A stretch of DNA of 64,000 bases, from contig JAAMEZ010000002.1 of the NCBI GenBank assembly GCA_013322215.1, positions 220,367 through 284,366 on the forward strand, written 5' to 3'. Each line of letters starts with the position of its first letter. The first letter of the stretch is position 1. Both the position numbers and the translations under genes were made by a program. This DNA comes from Martinezella rhizogenes (GTDB lineage Bacteria > Pseudomonadota > Alphaproteobacteria > Rhizobiales > Rhizobiaceae). The notes beneath the pieces were generated by a model. The model did no database searches, was not told where the DNA came from, and saw nothing but the letters and a program-made list of their open reading frames with translations. Below, piece after piece: positions 15,453 to 25,975 of this stretch.

Positions 15453-16496
15453 GTGAAATTTAATGCCATTTTGTGCGGGTGCGGAGCTATGTCCAAAGGC
15501 TGGCTCAGGGCCATCGCCTCGACGCCGGCACTTGCCGAATCCATTCAGATTGTCGGTTTGGTCGATCTCAATCGGGCGACCGCTGAAAATCTTGCGAAAG
15601 AGTTTTCTCTCGAACATGCCGTCATCGGCTCCGATCTTGCAGAGGTCATCGCTGCGACCAAGGCGGATCTGGTCTTCGATGTCGTCATTCCGGCTGCGCG
15701 CTTCGGCGTGGTTTCGACGGCTTTGAAAGCCGGTTGCCATGTCTTGAGCGAAAAGCCGATGGCGACGTCCCTGGCTGAAGGTGCGGAGCTGATCCGCCTT
15801 GCCGCCGAGGCGGGCAAGGTGCATGCCATCATCCAGAACCGCCGCTATATCTCCGGCATCCGTCGTCTGCGACGCCTGGTGGAGGAGGGAGCGATCGGCG
15901 AGCTGACGGGCGTCCATTGCGATTTCTTCCTCGGCCCGCATTTCGGCGGCTTCCGCGAGGACATGGACAATGTGCTGCTGCTCGACATGGCGATCCATAC
16001 ATTCGATGCCGCCCGCTTCGTGTCCGGCAAGGTGCCGCTTTCGGTCTATTGCGTCGAAAAGAACCCAGTCGGCTCCTGGTACAAGCATGGTGCATCTGCC
16101 CATGCGCTCTTCGATTTTTCCGACGATGTCGTTTTCAGCTATCGCGGTTCCTGGTGCGCCGAGGGCCGGCGCACGAGCTGGGAAAGCCAATGGCGGCTGA
16201 CCGGCAGCAAGGGCATGCTGACCTGGGACGGCGAAGAGAATTTCGAAGCGGCCGTTGCCGGCAACGAGCCGGGGCTGCTGCATGGCTTCACGCCACTCGA
16301 GGTTCCCGGGCCGAGGCACGAGGAAGAGACGCACGGCCATGCCAGCGTCATTGCTTCCTTCATCGAAGCGATCAAGACGGGCAAGACGCCGGAGACCGCA
16401 AGCCAAGACAATATTCGCAGCCTCGCCATGGTTTTAGGCGCGATCGAGAGCGCCAAGACGGGCCGGCGCGTCGATATTTCAGCACAAGGACAGTGA
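15453..16496 (+). CDS. Gfo/Idh/MocA family sugar dehydrogenase
   Basis: About 347 residues. The N-terminal NAD-binding segment AILCGCGAMSKGWLRAI lacks one glycine of the usual GxGxxG. The catalytic-site EKP motif lies in LSEKPMATSLAEG. The C-terminal alpha/beta domain carries the conserved HTFDAARFVSG. Members oxidise sugars or cyclitols, often at C3 of glycosides. The GTG at 15453 has GGAGG five bases upstream and is preferred to the ATG at 15429, which has none. It is the first gene of the LacI-controlled operon; the stop is 4 bp before the isomerase gene. Confidence 0.85.
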   Translation: MKFNAILCGCGAMSKGWLRAIASTPALAESIQIVGLVDLNRATAENLAKEFSLEHAVIGSDLAEVIAATKADLVFDVVIPAARFGVVSTALKAGCHVLSEKPMATSLAEGAELIRLAAEAGKVHAIIQNRRYISGIRRLRRLVEEGAIGELTGVHCDFFLGPHFGGFREDMDNVLLLDMAIHTFDAARFVSGKVPLSVYCVEKNPVGSWYKHGASAHALFDFSDDVVFSYRGSWCAEGRRTSWESQWRLTGSKGMLTWDGEENFEAAVAGNEPGLLHGFTPLEVPGPRHEEETHGHASVIASFIEAIKTGKTPETASQDNIRSLAMVLGAIESAKTGRRVDISAQGQ

Positions 16497-16500
16497 CATC

Positions 16501-17394
16501 ATGACAAATCCGGCAAAGGCCATCCGCATCGGCACGATGATCAGAGCGACGAACGAAGACGCCGCCAAGGGCATCGCCAAGATCGCCGATCTGGGCTTCG
16601 AAAGCTTCGAGCCGTTCTTCTGGCAGACCACCAACGGCCAGAATCTGGCGGAACTCGGCAAGCGCTGCCGCGACGCCATCGGCGATCGCGATATCACCAT
16701 CTCGACCCTCGGCATGTTCGGCAATCCCCTTGAAGAGCGTGAGATGGATCTGCAGACGCTGCAGGGCTGGAAGGACTGCATCGACAACGCCCATCATTTC
16801 GGCGCCACCTGTGTCGCCGGCTTCACCGGCCGTATCCGCAACCAGCCGCTTACCGACAGCCTGCCGCGCTACAAGCAGGTCTGGAGCGAGCTTGCCAAGC
16901 GTGCTGCCGACAAGGGCATCAAGATCGCCTTCGAAAATTGCGCCATGGATGGCAACTGGGCGACTGGCGACTGGAACATCGCGCACAACCCGGACGCCTG
17001 GGAGCTGATGTTCAACGAGACCCCGGACGACAATCTCGGCCTTGAGTGGGAGCCGTGCCATCAGATGGTTTATCTGATCGAGCCGCTGCCGCAGATCCGC
17101 AAATGGGCGAAAAAGATTTTTCACGTCCACGGCAAGGATGCGACGATCCGCTGGGATGTCATCAAGGAGCATGGCATCTTCGGCAAGGAGAAGTTCGTGT
17201 TCATGCGCACGCCGGGCTTCGGCGACAGCAACTGGACCGACATCATTTCCGAGCTGCGGCTTGCCGGCTGGTCCGGTTCCATCGACATCGAGGGCTGGCA
17301 TGACCCGGTCTATCGCGATGCGCTCGAAATGACTGGCCAGGTTCACGGCCTGAACTATCTCAAGAGAAGCCGGGGCGGTGAATTCGTCGAGTAA
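16501..17394 (+). CDS. Sugar phosphate isomerase/epimerase family TIM-barrel protein
   Basis: 297 residues, AP endonuclease 2/xylose isomerase-like barrel. Candidate metal ligands are in IAFENCAMDG, GLEWEPCHQ, KIFHVHGKDA and SIDIEGWHD. The family includes epimerases and lyases acting on keto-sugars; E. coli YcjR, which works after a Gfo/Idh dehydrogenase, is a precedent for this pairing. Substrate cannot be read from the sequence. Confidence 0.85.
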   Translation: MTNPAKAIRIGTMIRATNEDAAKGIAKIADLGFESFEPFFWQTTNGQNLAELGKRCRDAIGDRDITISTLGMFGNPLEEREMDLQTLQGWKDCIDNAHHFGATCVAGFTGRIRNQPLTDSLPRYKQVWSELAKRAADKGIKIAFENCAMDGNWATGDWNIAHNPDAWELMFNETPDDNLGLEWEPCHQMVYLIEPLPQIRKWAKKIFHVHGKDATIRWDVIKEHGIFGKEKFVFMRTPGFGDSNWTDIISELRLAGWSGSIDIEGWHDPVYRDALEMTGQVHGLNYLKRSRGGEFVE

Positions 17395-17630
17395 CGCACG
17401 CATTTGCGAATCTGCATCGATTTAGGAGGCAAGTTGTGCGTTAATGAAGTGCCCGGAGCGGCTGACGTTTCGGGCAGGACGGGTACCCAAACGGAGGAAC
17501 TGCCGAGCGTCCGCTCCTTGTCCCATGCGACAGGCGGGCGCTTGGTGCAGGTAAGAGGAAAACGCCGGTGGCAGCGCGGGCCATGTCATCGGATAGATAC
17601 CGTCACGGTTCGCATGGTGGAGGAGAACAT

Positions 17631-18896
17631 ATGAGTATTTTTTCGAAGCTGGCGATAACAGCCGGCATGTCGCTTCTGTTGGCTGCCGGTGTAGCGCAAG
17701 CCCAGAACAAGACATTTAACGTCTGGTGGTACGAACTGCCCGACACGCCTCAGGCCGTGGCCTGGACGAAGGCACTCGGCGTATTCAAGACCAAGCATCC
17801 CGATGTAACAGTCAATTTCGAACAGAAGACCTTCGATCAATTGCAGAAGGCCGGCAGTCTCATTCTCAATTCCGATCAGGCTCCCGATGTACTCGAATAC
17901 AACAAGGGCAACGCCACGGCAGGCCTCGTCGCGTCACAGGGCCTGCTGACGCCGCTCGACGACCAGTTCAAGGCACGCGGTTGGGACAAGGTCCTCAACG
18001 AAACGAACACGCAGCTCAGCAAATATGACGCCAACGGCGTCTATGGCTCGGGTCCGATCATCGGTATTCCGGCTCTCGGCGAGTTCGTCTCGGTCTTCTA
18101 CAACATCGACATGTTTCAGGCCGACGGCTTGAAGGTGCCGACGACGTTGGCTGAGTTCGAGGCGACTCTTGACCACTTCAAGCAGAAGGGCATTACGCCG
18201 CTTGCCTACGGCACGGTGGATTCGAACGCGCAGCATTTGCTTTATACGCTCGCGCTCACTCAGGCAGACGACACCTGGGTCAAGAATTATCAGGGCCTCA
18301 AGGCGCCGCTCGACACCAAGCCCTTCCTGTTCGCCGCTCAGAAGATCGCCGACTGGGTAAGCAAGGGTTACATCTCCAAGGATTCGACGGGCCTCAAGGG
18401 CACCGACGCCGCCAACGTCTTCTCTTCCGGCAAGGCGCCGATGTTCGTCAGCGGCACCTGGAACAACGGCAATTTTGCCAACACCATCAAGACGTTCAAA
18501 TGGAGCCAGTTCCTTTTCCCGACGCCGAAGTACACAGTCGGCTCGACTGGCAGCATGTTCATGGTGCCGAAGAGCGCCAAGAACAAGGACCTTGCCTATG
18601 AGTTCATCGATCTGGTGCTCAGCAAGGAAAACCAGAACGAACAGGCAAATCTTGGCGGTGTGGCCATTGATGCAGATCCGGCTGCCATCACCGATGAGGT
18701 CGGCAAGCGCAACGTCGAGCTCTTCAAGCAGATTTCCGGCAAGGGTGGCCTCGGCTTCTACCCGGACTGGCCGGTGCCTGGTTATTACGAACTCCTGATC
18801 CAGGCGACCACCGGCCTGGTGAACGGCTCCACGACGCCTGATCAATTGGCTGCCCGGCTGAAGAAGGCCTACGACGACGTGCAGGCAGCCCAGTAA
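17631..18896 (+). CDS. Sugar ABC transporter substrate-binding protein
   Basis: 421 residues with a clear signal peptide (AGMSLLLAAGVAQAQ, cleavage near residue 24). It belongs to the family 1 extracellular solute-binding fold: FNVWWYELPDTPQ near the N-terminus and GKAPMFVSGTWNNG in the middle. It captures a sugar or glycoside in the periplasm. GGAGG lies six bases before the ATG. A 236-bp gap separates it from the isomerase gene; I see no second LacI operator there. Confidence 0.9.
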   Translation: MSIFSKLAITAGMSLLLAAGVAQAQNKTFNVWWYELPDTPQAVAWTKALGVFKTKHPDVTVNFEQKTFDQLQKAGSLILNSDQAPDVLEYNKGNATAGLVASQGLLTPLDDQFKARGWDKVLNETNTQLSKYDANGVYGSGPIIGIPALGEFVSVFYNIDMFQADGLKVPTTLAEFEATLDHFKQKGITPLAYGTVDSNAQHLLYTLALTQADDTWVKNYQGLKAPLDTKPFLFAAQKIADWVSKGYISKDSTGLKGTDAANVFSSGKAPMFVSGTWNNGNFANTIKTFKWSQFLFPTPKYTVGSTGSMFMVPKSAKNKDLAYEFIDLVLSKENQNEQANLGGVAIDADPAAITDEVGKRNVELFKQISGKGGLGFYPDWPVPGYYELLIQATTGLVNGSTTPDQLAARLKKAYDDVQAAQ

Positions 18897-18967
18897 CCCA
18901 TCGGCGACAATCACAACGGCGGGACGGCTCTAAACGCCGCCTCGCCGTATCGGACTGGAGGAATTCG

Positions 18968-19873
18968 ATGGATAAGTCGAGGAGCGCCGGCAGGGCGGGA
19001 TACTATTTCTACATGATCCCCGGCATGCTGGGGTTTGCCGTCATAGTGCTCATTCCGCTGATCGCCAATTTTGCGATCAGCTTCACGACATGGAAGGGCG
19101 GCGTCATCCCACCCCGTTATGTCGGTTTTGATAATTATGAGAGGCTGCTGCAGGATGCCGCCTTCTGGGGCTCCATCCAGCATACGCTGCTGTTCATCAT
19201 CTCGATGACGATCGTGCCCATTCTTTTGGGGTTGGTGCTGGCGGCAGTGCTGTTCGACTATATCAGCGCGCAGTTCAGCGAGACATGGTCGAGCTTTTTT
19301 CGCGCAGGCTTCTACCTGCCGCAGATCCTGCCGCTGACCGCAGCCGGCGTCCTTTGGGGATGGATACTCAACCCGATCGGCATCATCAATGCGGTGCTGA
19401 AGGCGATCGGCCTCGATTTCATGGCGAAGAACTGGCTGGGAGATGCGAGCTATGCGCTCTGGGCGGTTTCGGCCGTCATTGTCTGGGTGCAGGTCGGCTA
19501 TTGCCTGGTGGTCTTCATGTCCGGATTGGCGCGCGTCGATCCTTCGCTCTATGAGGCCGCCGAGCTCGACAATGCGAGCTGGTTCGGCCGTTTCCGCTCC
19601 ATTACGATCCCCATGCTCATGCCTGAGATTTTCGTGGTTGCGCTGACGACGCTGATTGCGGCGCTGAAAGTCTTCGCGCCGATCTACGTGCTGACCTCAG
19701 GCGGCCCGGACAATGCGACGACGGTGCCGTCCTATCTGTCCTATTATCATTTCTTCACGACGAACCGCGTCGGCTATGCGGCAGCGATTGCGACCCTGCA
19801 GACGATCATGACCATCATACTCGGTGTGGTTTTCCTGCGCATGCAATCGAGACAAACCGAGGGAGGGCACTGA
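18968..19873 (+). CDS. Sugar ABC transporter permease (MalF-type)
   Basis: 301 residues, about six membrane helices. The cytoplasmic EAA loop is YEAAELDNASWFGRFRSITIPML, the contact site for the ATPase. It is paired with the next permease; the gene end and the next ATG are one base apart. GGAGG lies 5 bases before the ATG. Confidence 0.92.
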   Translation: MDKSRSAGRAGYYFYMIPGMLGFAVIVLIPLIANFAISFTTWKGGVIPPRYVGFDNYERLLQDAAFWGSIQHTLLFIISMTIVPILLGLVLAAVLFDYISAQFSETWSSFFRAGFYLPQILPLTAAGVLWGWILNPIGIINAVLKAIGLDFMAKNWLGDASYALWAVSAVIVWVQVGYCLVVFMSGLARVDPSLYEAAELDNASWFGRFRSITIPMLMPEIFVVALTTLIAALKVFAPIYVLTSGGPDNATTVPSYLSYYHFFTTNRVGYAAAIATLQTIMTIILGVVFLRMQSRQTEGGH

Positions 19874-19874
19874 T

Positions 19875-20750
19875 ATGGCGGTCACATCTTCGATTTCCGC
19901 TTCGGTCGCCTCGGCGGATCATCGCCAAAAGAGAGGGTTTGGCCGCTGGGTCGTTTTGGCCATCCTGATCGTTTTCCTTGCTGGGACGCTGTTTCCGTTC
20001 TTCCTGGCGGCGTTCAACGCCATCAAGACACCGACCGACTATGCCGCCAATGGTCCGCTTGCCTTCCCGCAGACGTTCGACCTGACGGCGCTCAAGAATT
20101 TCTGGGTGACGGTCAATTTTCCGCTCAAGCTCTTCAACAGCATCCTCATCAGCGGATGTACGGCGATTCTGGCCGTCGTTCTCAGCCTCCTCAATGCCTA
20201 TGCCATCGGCATCGGCCGGGTGCGCGGTGGACAGGCCATGCTGGTAATCCTGCTGATTTCCATCATGGCGCCGCAGGAGGCGCTGGTCTATCCGCTCTAT
20301 TACATGGCCAAGCAGGTCGGCCTGTTCGACTCGATGCTGTCGGTGATCCTGATCATCGGCGTCCTGCATACGGCTTTCGGCACCTACCTTCTTTCGTCCG
20401 TCATGTCGACATTCCCGCGCGAGATCATCGAAGCGGCGCAGATCGACAATGCCAGCCGCTGGCAGATCCTCTGGATGGTCATCGTGCCGGTGCTCAGGCC
20501 GACGCTTGCGGTACTTGCGACCTTCTTCTTCATCTGGACCTGGAACGAGTTCCTGATTCCTCTGGTGTTCCTGGTCTCCAACAACAACCAGACGGTCTCC
20601 GTCGCCATGGGCGTGCTGTCGGGCGCCAATACGCAGGAGCCGACCGCGATTGCGGCAGCCTCGTTGCTCGGTATCCTGCCGACAGTGATCTTCTTCCTGA
20701 TTTTCCAACGGACCCTGACGCGCGGCGTTGCGGTAGGTGCCGTCAAATAA
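19875..20750 (+). CDS. Sugar ABC transporter permease (MalG-type)
   Basis: 291 residues, six membrane helices, EAA loop IIEAAQIDNASRWQILWMVI. The frame is open from 19824, but the ATG at 19875 has GGGAGG upstream and follows the previous stop directly. It forms the heterodimeric channel with the preceding gene product. Confidence 0.92.
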   Translation: MAVTSSISASVASADHRQKRGFGRWVVLAILIVFLAGTLFPFFLAAFNAIKTPTDYAANGPLAFPQTFDLTALKNFWVTVNFPLKLFNSILISGCTAILAVVLSLLNAYAIGIGRVRGGQAMLVILLISIMAPQEALVYPLYYMAKQVGLFDSMLSVILIIGVLHTAFGTYLLSSVMSTFPREIIEAAQIDNASRWQILWMVIVPVLRPTLAVLATFFFIWTWNEFLIPLVFLVSNNNQTVSVAMGVLSGANTQEPTAIAAASLLGILPTVIFFLIFQRTLTRGVAVGAVK

Positions 20751-20843
20751 CCAATGCGGAAGTCCCGTTCCGGCGATAACAGCCGGCGGGGCACGATGAA
20801 TGGCAGGTCCAACGCAGTTCTAATTTTCCGCAGGAGGCGTAAA

Positions 20844-21932
<1,089 letters not shown>

Positions 21933-22027
21933 GGAGGACGCAACACGAAATCATCCGTAAACAATTAGGTCTAGATGTCATCGATTAGAGCGTTGACGAA
22001 ACCGTCCAACTGGTATGTTATGTCGCC

Positions 22028-22591
22028 ATGTCCACTGCGCACCATAGGAAGAAGCAGCCTTTGTTCGTCCGCCAGCAGTTGCTGGAGGTGGCGGCGCGTC
22101 TAGCTTCCGAAAAAGGGATGACGGCGGTGACGCTGGATGCCGTTTCCGGCGCCTCCGGTGTCAGCAAGGGTGGTTTGCTGCATCATTTCCCCAGCAAGAA
22201 CATGCTTCTGGAAGCACTGTTCGATAGCCTGCTGGAGCGGCTGGATGCCGCGATCGAGGAAGCGATGCGCGCCGATCCGTTGCCGCATGGTCGTTTTACT
22301 CGCGGTTACCTGCATGCCTGCCTGGCCCTGCGCGATCAGCCTGAGGGTACGAAGGATTGGGCACAGGTGACGACGGTGCTGCTCACCGAGCCGCAATTGC
22401 GGCAGCGGTGGCACGAGTGGGTGCGCGAGCGCAGCGAAGAATATGTCGGCACGGATTCCTCGGTGGATGCAGCAATCGTCAGGTTGGCGGCCGATGGAAT
22501 TTGGCTTGCCGACCTGCTCGGCAGCCACGACATGGACGAGAGCGTCCGTCAAAGGCTGATCGACCGGCTGATCGAGCTCACACAGCTCTAA
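22028..22591 (+). CDS. TetR-family regulator
   Basis: 187 residues. The HTH lies in VTLDAVSGASGVSKGGLLHHFPSK, with KGGLLHHF in place of the more common KGxxYxHF. The C-terminal ligand-binding half is helical. It lies 19 bp upstream of an SMR-type efflux gene and probably represses the pair until a drug binds. The pair is inserted between the ABC operon and thuAB. Confidence 0.88.
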   Translation: MSTAHHRKKQPLFVRQQLLEVAARLASEKGMTAVTLDAVSGASGVSKGGLLHHFPSKNMLLEALFDSLLERLDAAIEEAMRADPLPHGRFTRGYLHACLALRDQPEGTKDWAQVTTVLLTEPQLRQRWHEWVRERSEEYVGTDSSVDAAIVRLAADGIWLADLLGSHDMDESVRQRLIDRLIELTQL

Positions 22592-22610
22592 CCCTATCGG
22601 AGATAATGGA

Positions 22611-22952
22611 ATGGCGAACGCATCGGTCTATGCAATGCTGCTGGTCGCGATCGTGCTTGAAGTGATCGGCACGACGGCATTGCAGATGTCGCAGCAGTTC
22701 ACGCGGCTTGCTCCGACGATCGTTGTGATGATCTGCTATGCGGCGGCTTTCTATTGCCTTTCGGTAACGTTGCGGGTCATTCCGGTGGGCATCGCCTATG
22801 CCATCTGGAGCGCGCTCGGAATCGTGCTGATTTCGATTGTGGGTGTGGTGCTTTTTCGCCAGAAACTCGATCTCGCCGCCATCATCGGTCTTGCCTTGAT
22901 CATCGCCGGCGTGCTCGTCGTCAACCTCTTTTCAAAATCCGTGTCGCACTGA
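22611..22952 (+). CDS. Small multidrug resistance (SMR/EmrE-type) efflux transporter
   Basis: 113 residues, four membrane helices. The essential membrane glutamate is Glu17 (VLEVIGTTALQMS). The helix-3 motif GIAYAIWSALGIVLIS is nearly that of EmrE. It exchanges protons for quaternary cationic compounds as a dimer. It is co-transcribed with the TetR gene. Confidence 0.92.
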   Translation: MANASVYAMLLVAIVLEVIGTTALQMSQQFTRLAPTIVVMICYAAAFYCLSVTLRVIPVGIAYAIWSALGIVLISIVGVVLFRQKLDLAAIIGLALIIAGVLVVNLFSKSVSH

Positions 22953-23049
22953 AAACAGAGGTGTTGTTCATGGTTGTTTTTGCCTTTGTCAAATCGCTTT
23001 GGACGCATTATGTCTTGCGTCACATGGGCTGACAGAGGCTTGGAATACG

Positions 23050-23071
23050 GCGCTTTCCCAAAGCGCTTTGG
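23050..23071. promoter_or_regulatory. Palindromic operator-like sequence upstream of thuA
   Basis: CCAAAGCGCTTTGG (23058-23071) is a perfect 14-bp palindrome with central GC, overlapping the inverted repeat GCGCTTT-CCC-AAAGCGC (23050-23066). A diverged copy of AAAGCGCTTTGGA lies 70 bp upstream (about 22991-23003). It could be an operator for a LacI-type or ThuR-like repressor of thuAB. It differs from the palindrome at 15394. Confidence 0.45.
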
Positions 23072-23116
23072 ATCGCATAACCTATTCAATTCTAATGGTA
23101 TCAGAGGAGTGCCGTA

Positions 23117-23902
23117 ATGACTATTCGTGCCGTCGTTTGGGGCGAGAACATTCATGAGCAAACAAACAAGGTCGTCGCCGAGATCTATCCGGAAGGCATG
23201 CACAACACCATTGCCAAGGCGCTGAATGCCGATGCGGGTATCGAGGCAACCACTGCAACGTTGCAGGAGCCGGAACATGGCCTCAGCGAGGCCCGCCTGA
23301 AGGACACCGACGTCCTTCTGTGGTGGGGCCACAAGGACCATGGCGCCGTCAAGGATGAGATCGTCGAGCGTGTCGCAAAGCGCGTGTGGGAAGGCATGGG
23401 CCTCATCGTCCTGCATTCGGGCCATTTCTCGAAGGTCTTCAAGCGCCTGATGGGCACGCCCTGCGCGCTGAAGTGGCGCGAGGCCGGCGAGCGCGAACGC
23501 TTGTGGGTCATCAACCCCCGCCATCCGATCGCAGCCGGCCTCGGCGAGCATTTCGAGCTTGAGAACGAGGAGATGTACGGCGAGCAGTTCTCCGTTCCGG
23601 AGCCGCTGGAAACCGTGTTCATCTCCTGGTTTCAGGGCGGCGAAGTCTTCCGTTCCGGCATGACCTGGCGCCGCGGTGCCGGCAATATCTTCTATTTCCG
23701 TCCGGGCCACGAGACCTACCCGACCTATCATAATGGCACGGTCCAGAAGGTTCTGATCAATTCCGCGAAGTGGGCTTACAACCCGCTCGGCACCCAGGCC
23801 AACATCCATGATGCGCCGAACGTGCCCGTCGAAAAGGCACTGGAGCCGATCGTCGAACGCGGTCCGAAACTGCACCAAGCCGGCGAAGCCGGTTATCGCT
23901 GA
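23117..23902 (+). CDS. thuA: ThuA family protein (trehalose utilization)
   Basis: 261 residues, class I glutamine-amidotransferase-like fold typical of Thu[25 protein letters not shown], and [20 protein letters not shown] near the C-terminus. In Sinorhizobium meliloti thuA and thuB are needed for trehalose and related disaccharide use, with 3-keto sugars as intermediates. It is immediately upstream of thuB (8 bp). In S. meliloti the ABC genes thuEFGK precede thuA; here a TetR/SMR pair lies between. Confidence 0.88.
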   Translation: MTIRAVVWGENIHEQTNKVVAEIYPEGMHNTIAKALNADAGIEATTATLQEPEHGLSEARLKDTDVLLWWGHKDHGAVKDEIVERVAKRVWEGMGLIVLHSGHFSKVFKRLMGTPCALKWREAGERERLWVINPRHPIAAGLGEHFELENEEMYGEQFSVPEPLETVFISWFQGGEVFRSGMTWRRGAGNIFYFRPGHETYPTYHNGTVQKVLINSAKWAYNPLGTQANIHDAPNVPVEKALEPIVERGPKLHQAGEAGYR

Positions 23903-23910
23903 GGTATCAG

Positions 23911-24954
23911 ATGCGTCTCATAGTAGTTGGCACGGGCGGCATGGCGAAGAACCATGTGGAGCATTTCGCCCGCATTCCTGGCGTCGAAATCGTCGGCGCC
24001 GTCGATACGGATGCGACGAGGCTCACCGCCTTCTGCGATACGTTCGATATCAAGAAGCGTTTCTCGTCGCTCGACGAGGCGCTGGCCTGGGGCGAGTTCG
24101 ATGCGGCGACCAACGTCACGCCGGACAAGGCTCACCATCCGACGACCCTGCCGCTGCTTGCAGCAGGCAAGCATGTTCTCTGCGAGAAGCCGCTCGCGGA
24201 GAATTATGAAAAGGCGCTCGAGATGACGGAAGCTGCCGAAAGGGCAGGGGTCGTCAACATGGTCAACCTGACCTATCGCAATGTCGCGCAGCTTCAGAAG
24301 GCACGCGAGATGGTGATCTCGGGCGAGATCGGCACGGTCAAGCATGTGGAGGCGTCCTACCTGCAAAGCTGGCTCGTCTCCAAGGCCTGGGGCGACTGGC
24401 GCAGCGAGTCCAAGTGGCTTTGGCGTCTGTCGACGGGCCATGGCTCGAACGGCGTTCTCGGCGATATCGGCATCCATATCCTCGACTTCGCCGCCTATGG
24501 CGCAGCGACCGATATCGATCACGTCTTCGCCCGGCTGAAGACCTTTGCCAAGGCTCCCGGCGAACGTATCGGTGAATATACGCTCGACGCGAATGACAGC
24601 TTCTCGATGTCGGTCGATTTCGCCAACGGGGCCCTCGGTGTCGTGCATGCGAGCCGTTGGGCAACGGGGCATCTGAACGAGTTGAAGCTTCGCATCTACG
24701 GCGAGCGCGGCGGCCTGGAAGTCTCGCACAGCCCGAACGGCTCGGAATTGCGGGGCTGCCTCGGTGATGATACGGAAACGGCGACATGGCGCGTTCTCGA
24801 AGTGCCACCGGTCCTGACCAACTATCAGCGGTTTGCTGAGGCCGTCATGACCGGCAGCAGCCAGGATCCGAGCTTCAGACATGCTGCGAACTTGCAGCGC
24901 GTGCTGGATCTTGCCATGGTGACTGAAGTTGAACGGCGCGAACTGAAGGTCTGA
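23911..24954 (+). CDS. thuB: ThuB-like Gfo/Idh/MocA oxidoreductase
   Basis: 347 residues. Rossmann motif VVGTGGMAKNHVEHF at the N-terminus, EKP motif in LCEKPLAENYE, and the substrate-domain segment GDIGIHILDFAAYG. ThuB of S. meliloti oxidises the C3 hydroxyl of trehalose-type disaccharides. It is in one operon with thuA. Confidence 0.88.
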   Translation: MRLIVVGTGGMAKNHVEHFARIPGVEIVGAVDTDATRLTAFCDTFDIKKRFSSLDEALAWGEFDAATNVTPDKAHHPTTLPLLAAGKHVLCEKPLAENYEKALEMTEAAERAGVVNMVNLTYRNVAQLQKAREMVISGEIGTVKHVEASYLQSWLVSKAWGDWRSESKWLWRLSTGHGSNGVLGDIGIHILDFAAYGAATDIDHVFARLKTFAKAPGERIGEYTLDANDSFSMSVDFANGALGVVHASRWATGHLNELKLRIYGERGGLEVSHSPNGSELRGCLGDDTETATWRVLEVPPVLTNYQRFAEAVMTGSSQDPSFRHAANLQRVLDLAMVTEVERRELKV

Positions 24955-24957
24955 TGG

Positions 24958-25060
24958 CTACAGAGCCACGCGTCACATGTGACGCGCAAAGGTCGCTGTA
25001 GTACTCTAAAGCTGCTGCATAATTTTATCCCTATCGATTCCGATCTAAGGAATTACGCAG
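24958..25060. repeat. Palindromic intergenic repeat element (rhizobial type)
   Basis: The element begins 4 bp after thuB. CTACAG (24958-24963) pairs with CTGTAG (24996-25001) and encloses the perfect 18-bp palindrome at 24969-24986 (centre CACATGTG). A second stem follows, CTGCATAATT (25015-25024) with AATTACGCAG (25051-25060). The sequence has the look of multi-copy intergenic elements in Rhizobium chromosomes. No other copy of this type is seen in the window. Confidence 0.6.
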
Positions 25061-25096
25061 TAGGCAACCTTCAGGCAAAGCCTTGGGAGTGCACGC

Positions 25097-25924
25097 ATGT
25101 CTACCGAGGAAAAAGTTGCCAGCCACTACACGCACGGATCGCTGGAAACGGCGATCCTGCAAAGCCTTTCGGCTGAGGGCAAAGATATCGACAACTTGCG
25201 CATCCGCGACCTTGCGGGTGTTGATGAATTCCATCTGGGGCGACATGCGGCCACAGTGGATTTTGCAAGGGATCTCGATCTTTCTGCCGGCCTGCGGCTT
25301 GCCGATGTCGGCTCCGGGCTCGGCGGACCTGCCCGCCATTTTGCCGACTCCTACGGATGCATCGTGTCGGGCATCGATCTCACCGAGGAATTCGTTCAGG
25401 TCGCCAATTCGTTGACCGCCCGTTGTGGTCTGGCCGATCAGGTCTCCTTCCGGCAAGGGAGCGCCTTGGTATTACCCTTCGAGAGCGGCAGCTTCGATCG
25501 TGCGACGCTCATTCACGTCGGCATGAACATCGAGGACAAGGCGAGGCTGTTCGGAGAGGTCAGGCGTATTCTCAAGCCAGGCGGCCGTTTCGGTCTTTAT
25601 GAGATCATGCAGATGCGCGATGGCGCCTTGCCCTTTCCGATGCCTTGGGCGATGGAGCTGGAGACGAGTTTCGTCTGCAGTCCCGATGTCTATCGCCGTC
25701 TGCTTGACGAAGCTGGCATGGCGGTGGAACTGGAACAGGATCGCAGTGCCCTGGCGATCCGGCTGGCACATGAGGCGCGCGCCAAGGCTGCCGCGGGCGG
25801 AGCGCGGGACCAGGGATTTCGCACGCTGATGGGGCCGCGGGCAGGGGAGCGAAGCGCCAACGTCAATACGTCGGTCGAAGCCGGCCTGCTTGCGCCGATC
25901 GAGATGATTGCGCGGGCAGTGTGA
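25097..25924 (+). CDS. Class I SAM-dependent methyltransferase
   Basis: 275 residues. SAM-binding motif LADVGSGLGGPARHFA (about 69-84), acidic motif GIDLTEEF, and the post-motif LKPGGRFGLYEIMQM. The fold resembles small-molecule methyltransferases of the UbiE/sarcosine type. The substrate is unknown. It stands alone between a repeat element and the fluoride-response operon. The C-terminus (residues ~225-275) is variable. Confidence 0.85.
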   Translation: MSTEEKVASHYTHGSLETAILQSLSAEGKDIDNLRIRDLAGVDEFHLGRHAATVDFARDLDLSAGLRLADVGSGLGGPARHFADSYGCIVSGIDLTEEFVQVANSLTARCGLADQVSFRQGSALVLPFESGSFDRATLIHVGMNIEDKARLFGEVRRILKPGGRFGLYEIMQMRDGALPFPMPWAMELETSFVCSPDVYRRLLDEAGMAVELEQDRSALAIRLAHEARAKAAAGGARDQGFRTLMGPRAGERSANVNTSVEAGLLAPIEMIARAV

Positions 25925-25937
25925 CAGCTGCTGCACA

Positions 25938-25965
25938 TTGACAGCGGGGTGGCTGTTTCTATATT
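25938..25965 (+). promoter_or_regulatory. Sigma-70-type promoter of the fluoride operon
   Basis: TTGACA at 25938-25943, 16 bases, TATATT at 25960-25965. Transcription would start just before the riboswitch at 25976, as expected for a leader-controlled operon. Confidence 0.6.
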
Positions 25966-25975
25966 GAAAATTCAA

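Noticed and set aside
17496..17520. GGAAC before the substrate-binding protein gene as EcfG promoter
   Set aside because: The bases 16-17 downstream read CTTG, not CGTT.
24958..25060. Repeat array as a CRISPR
   Set aside because: Only nested palindromes, no regularly spaced direct repeats or spacers.
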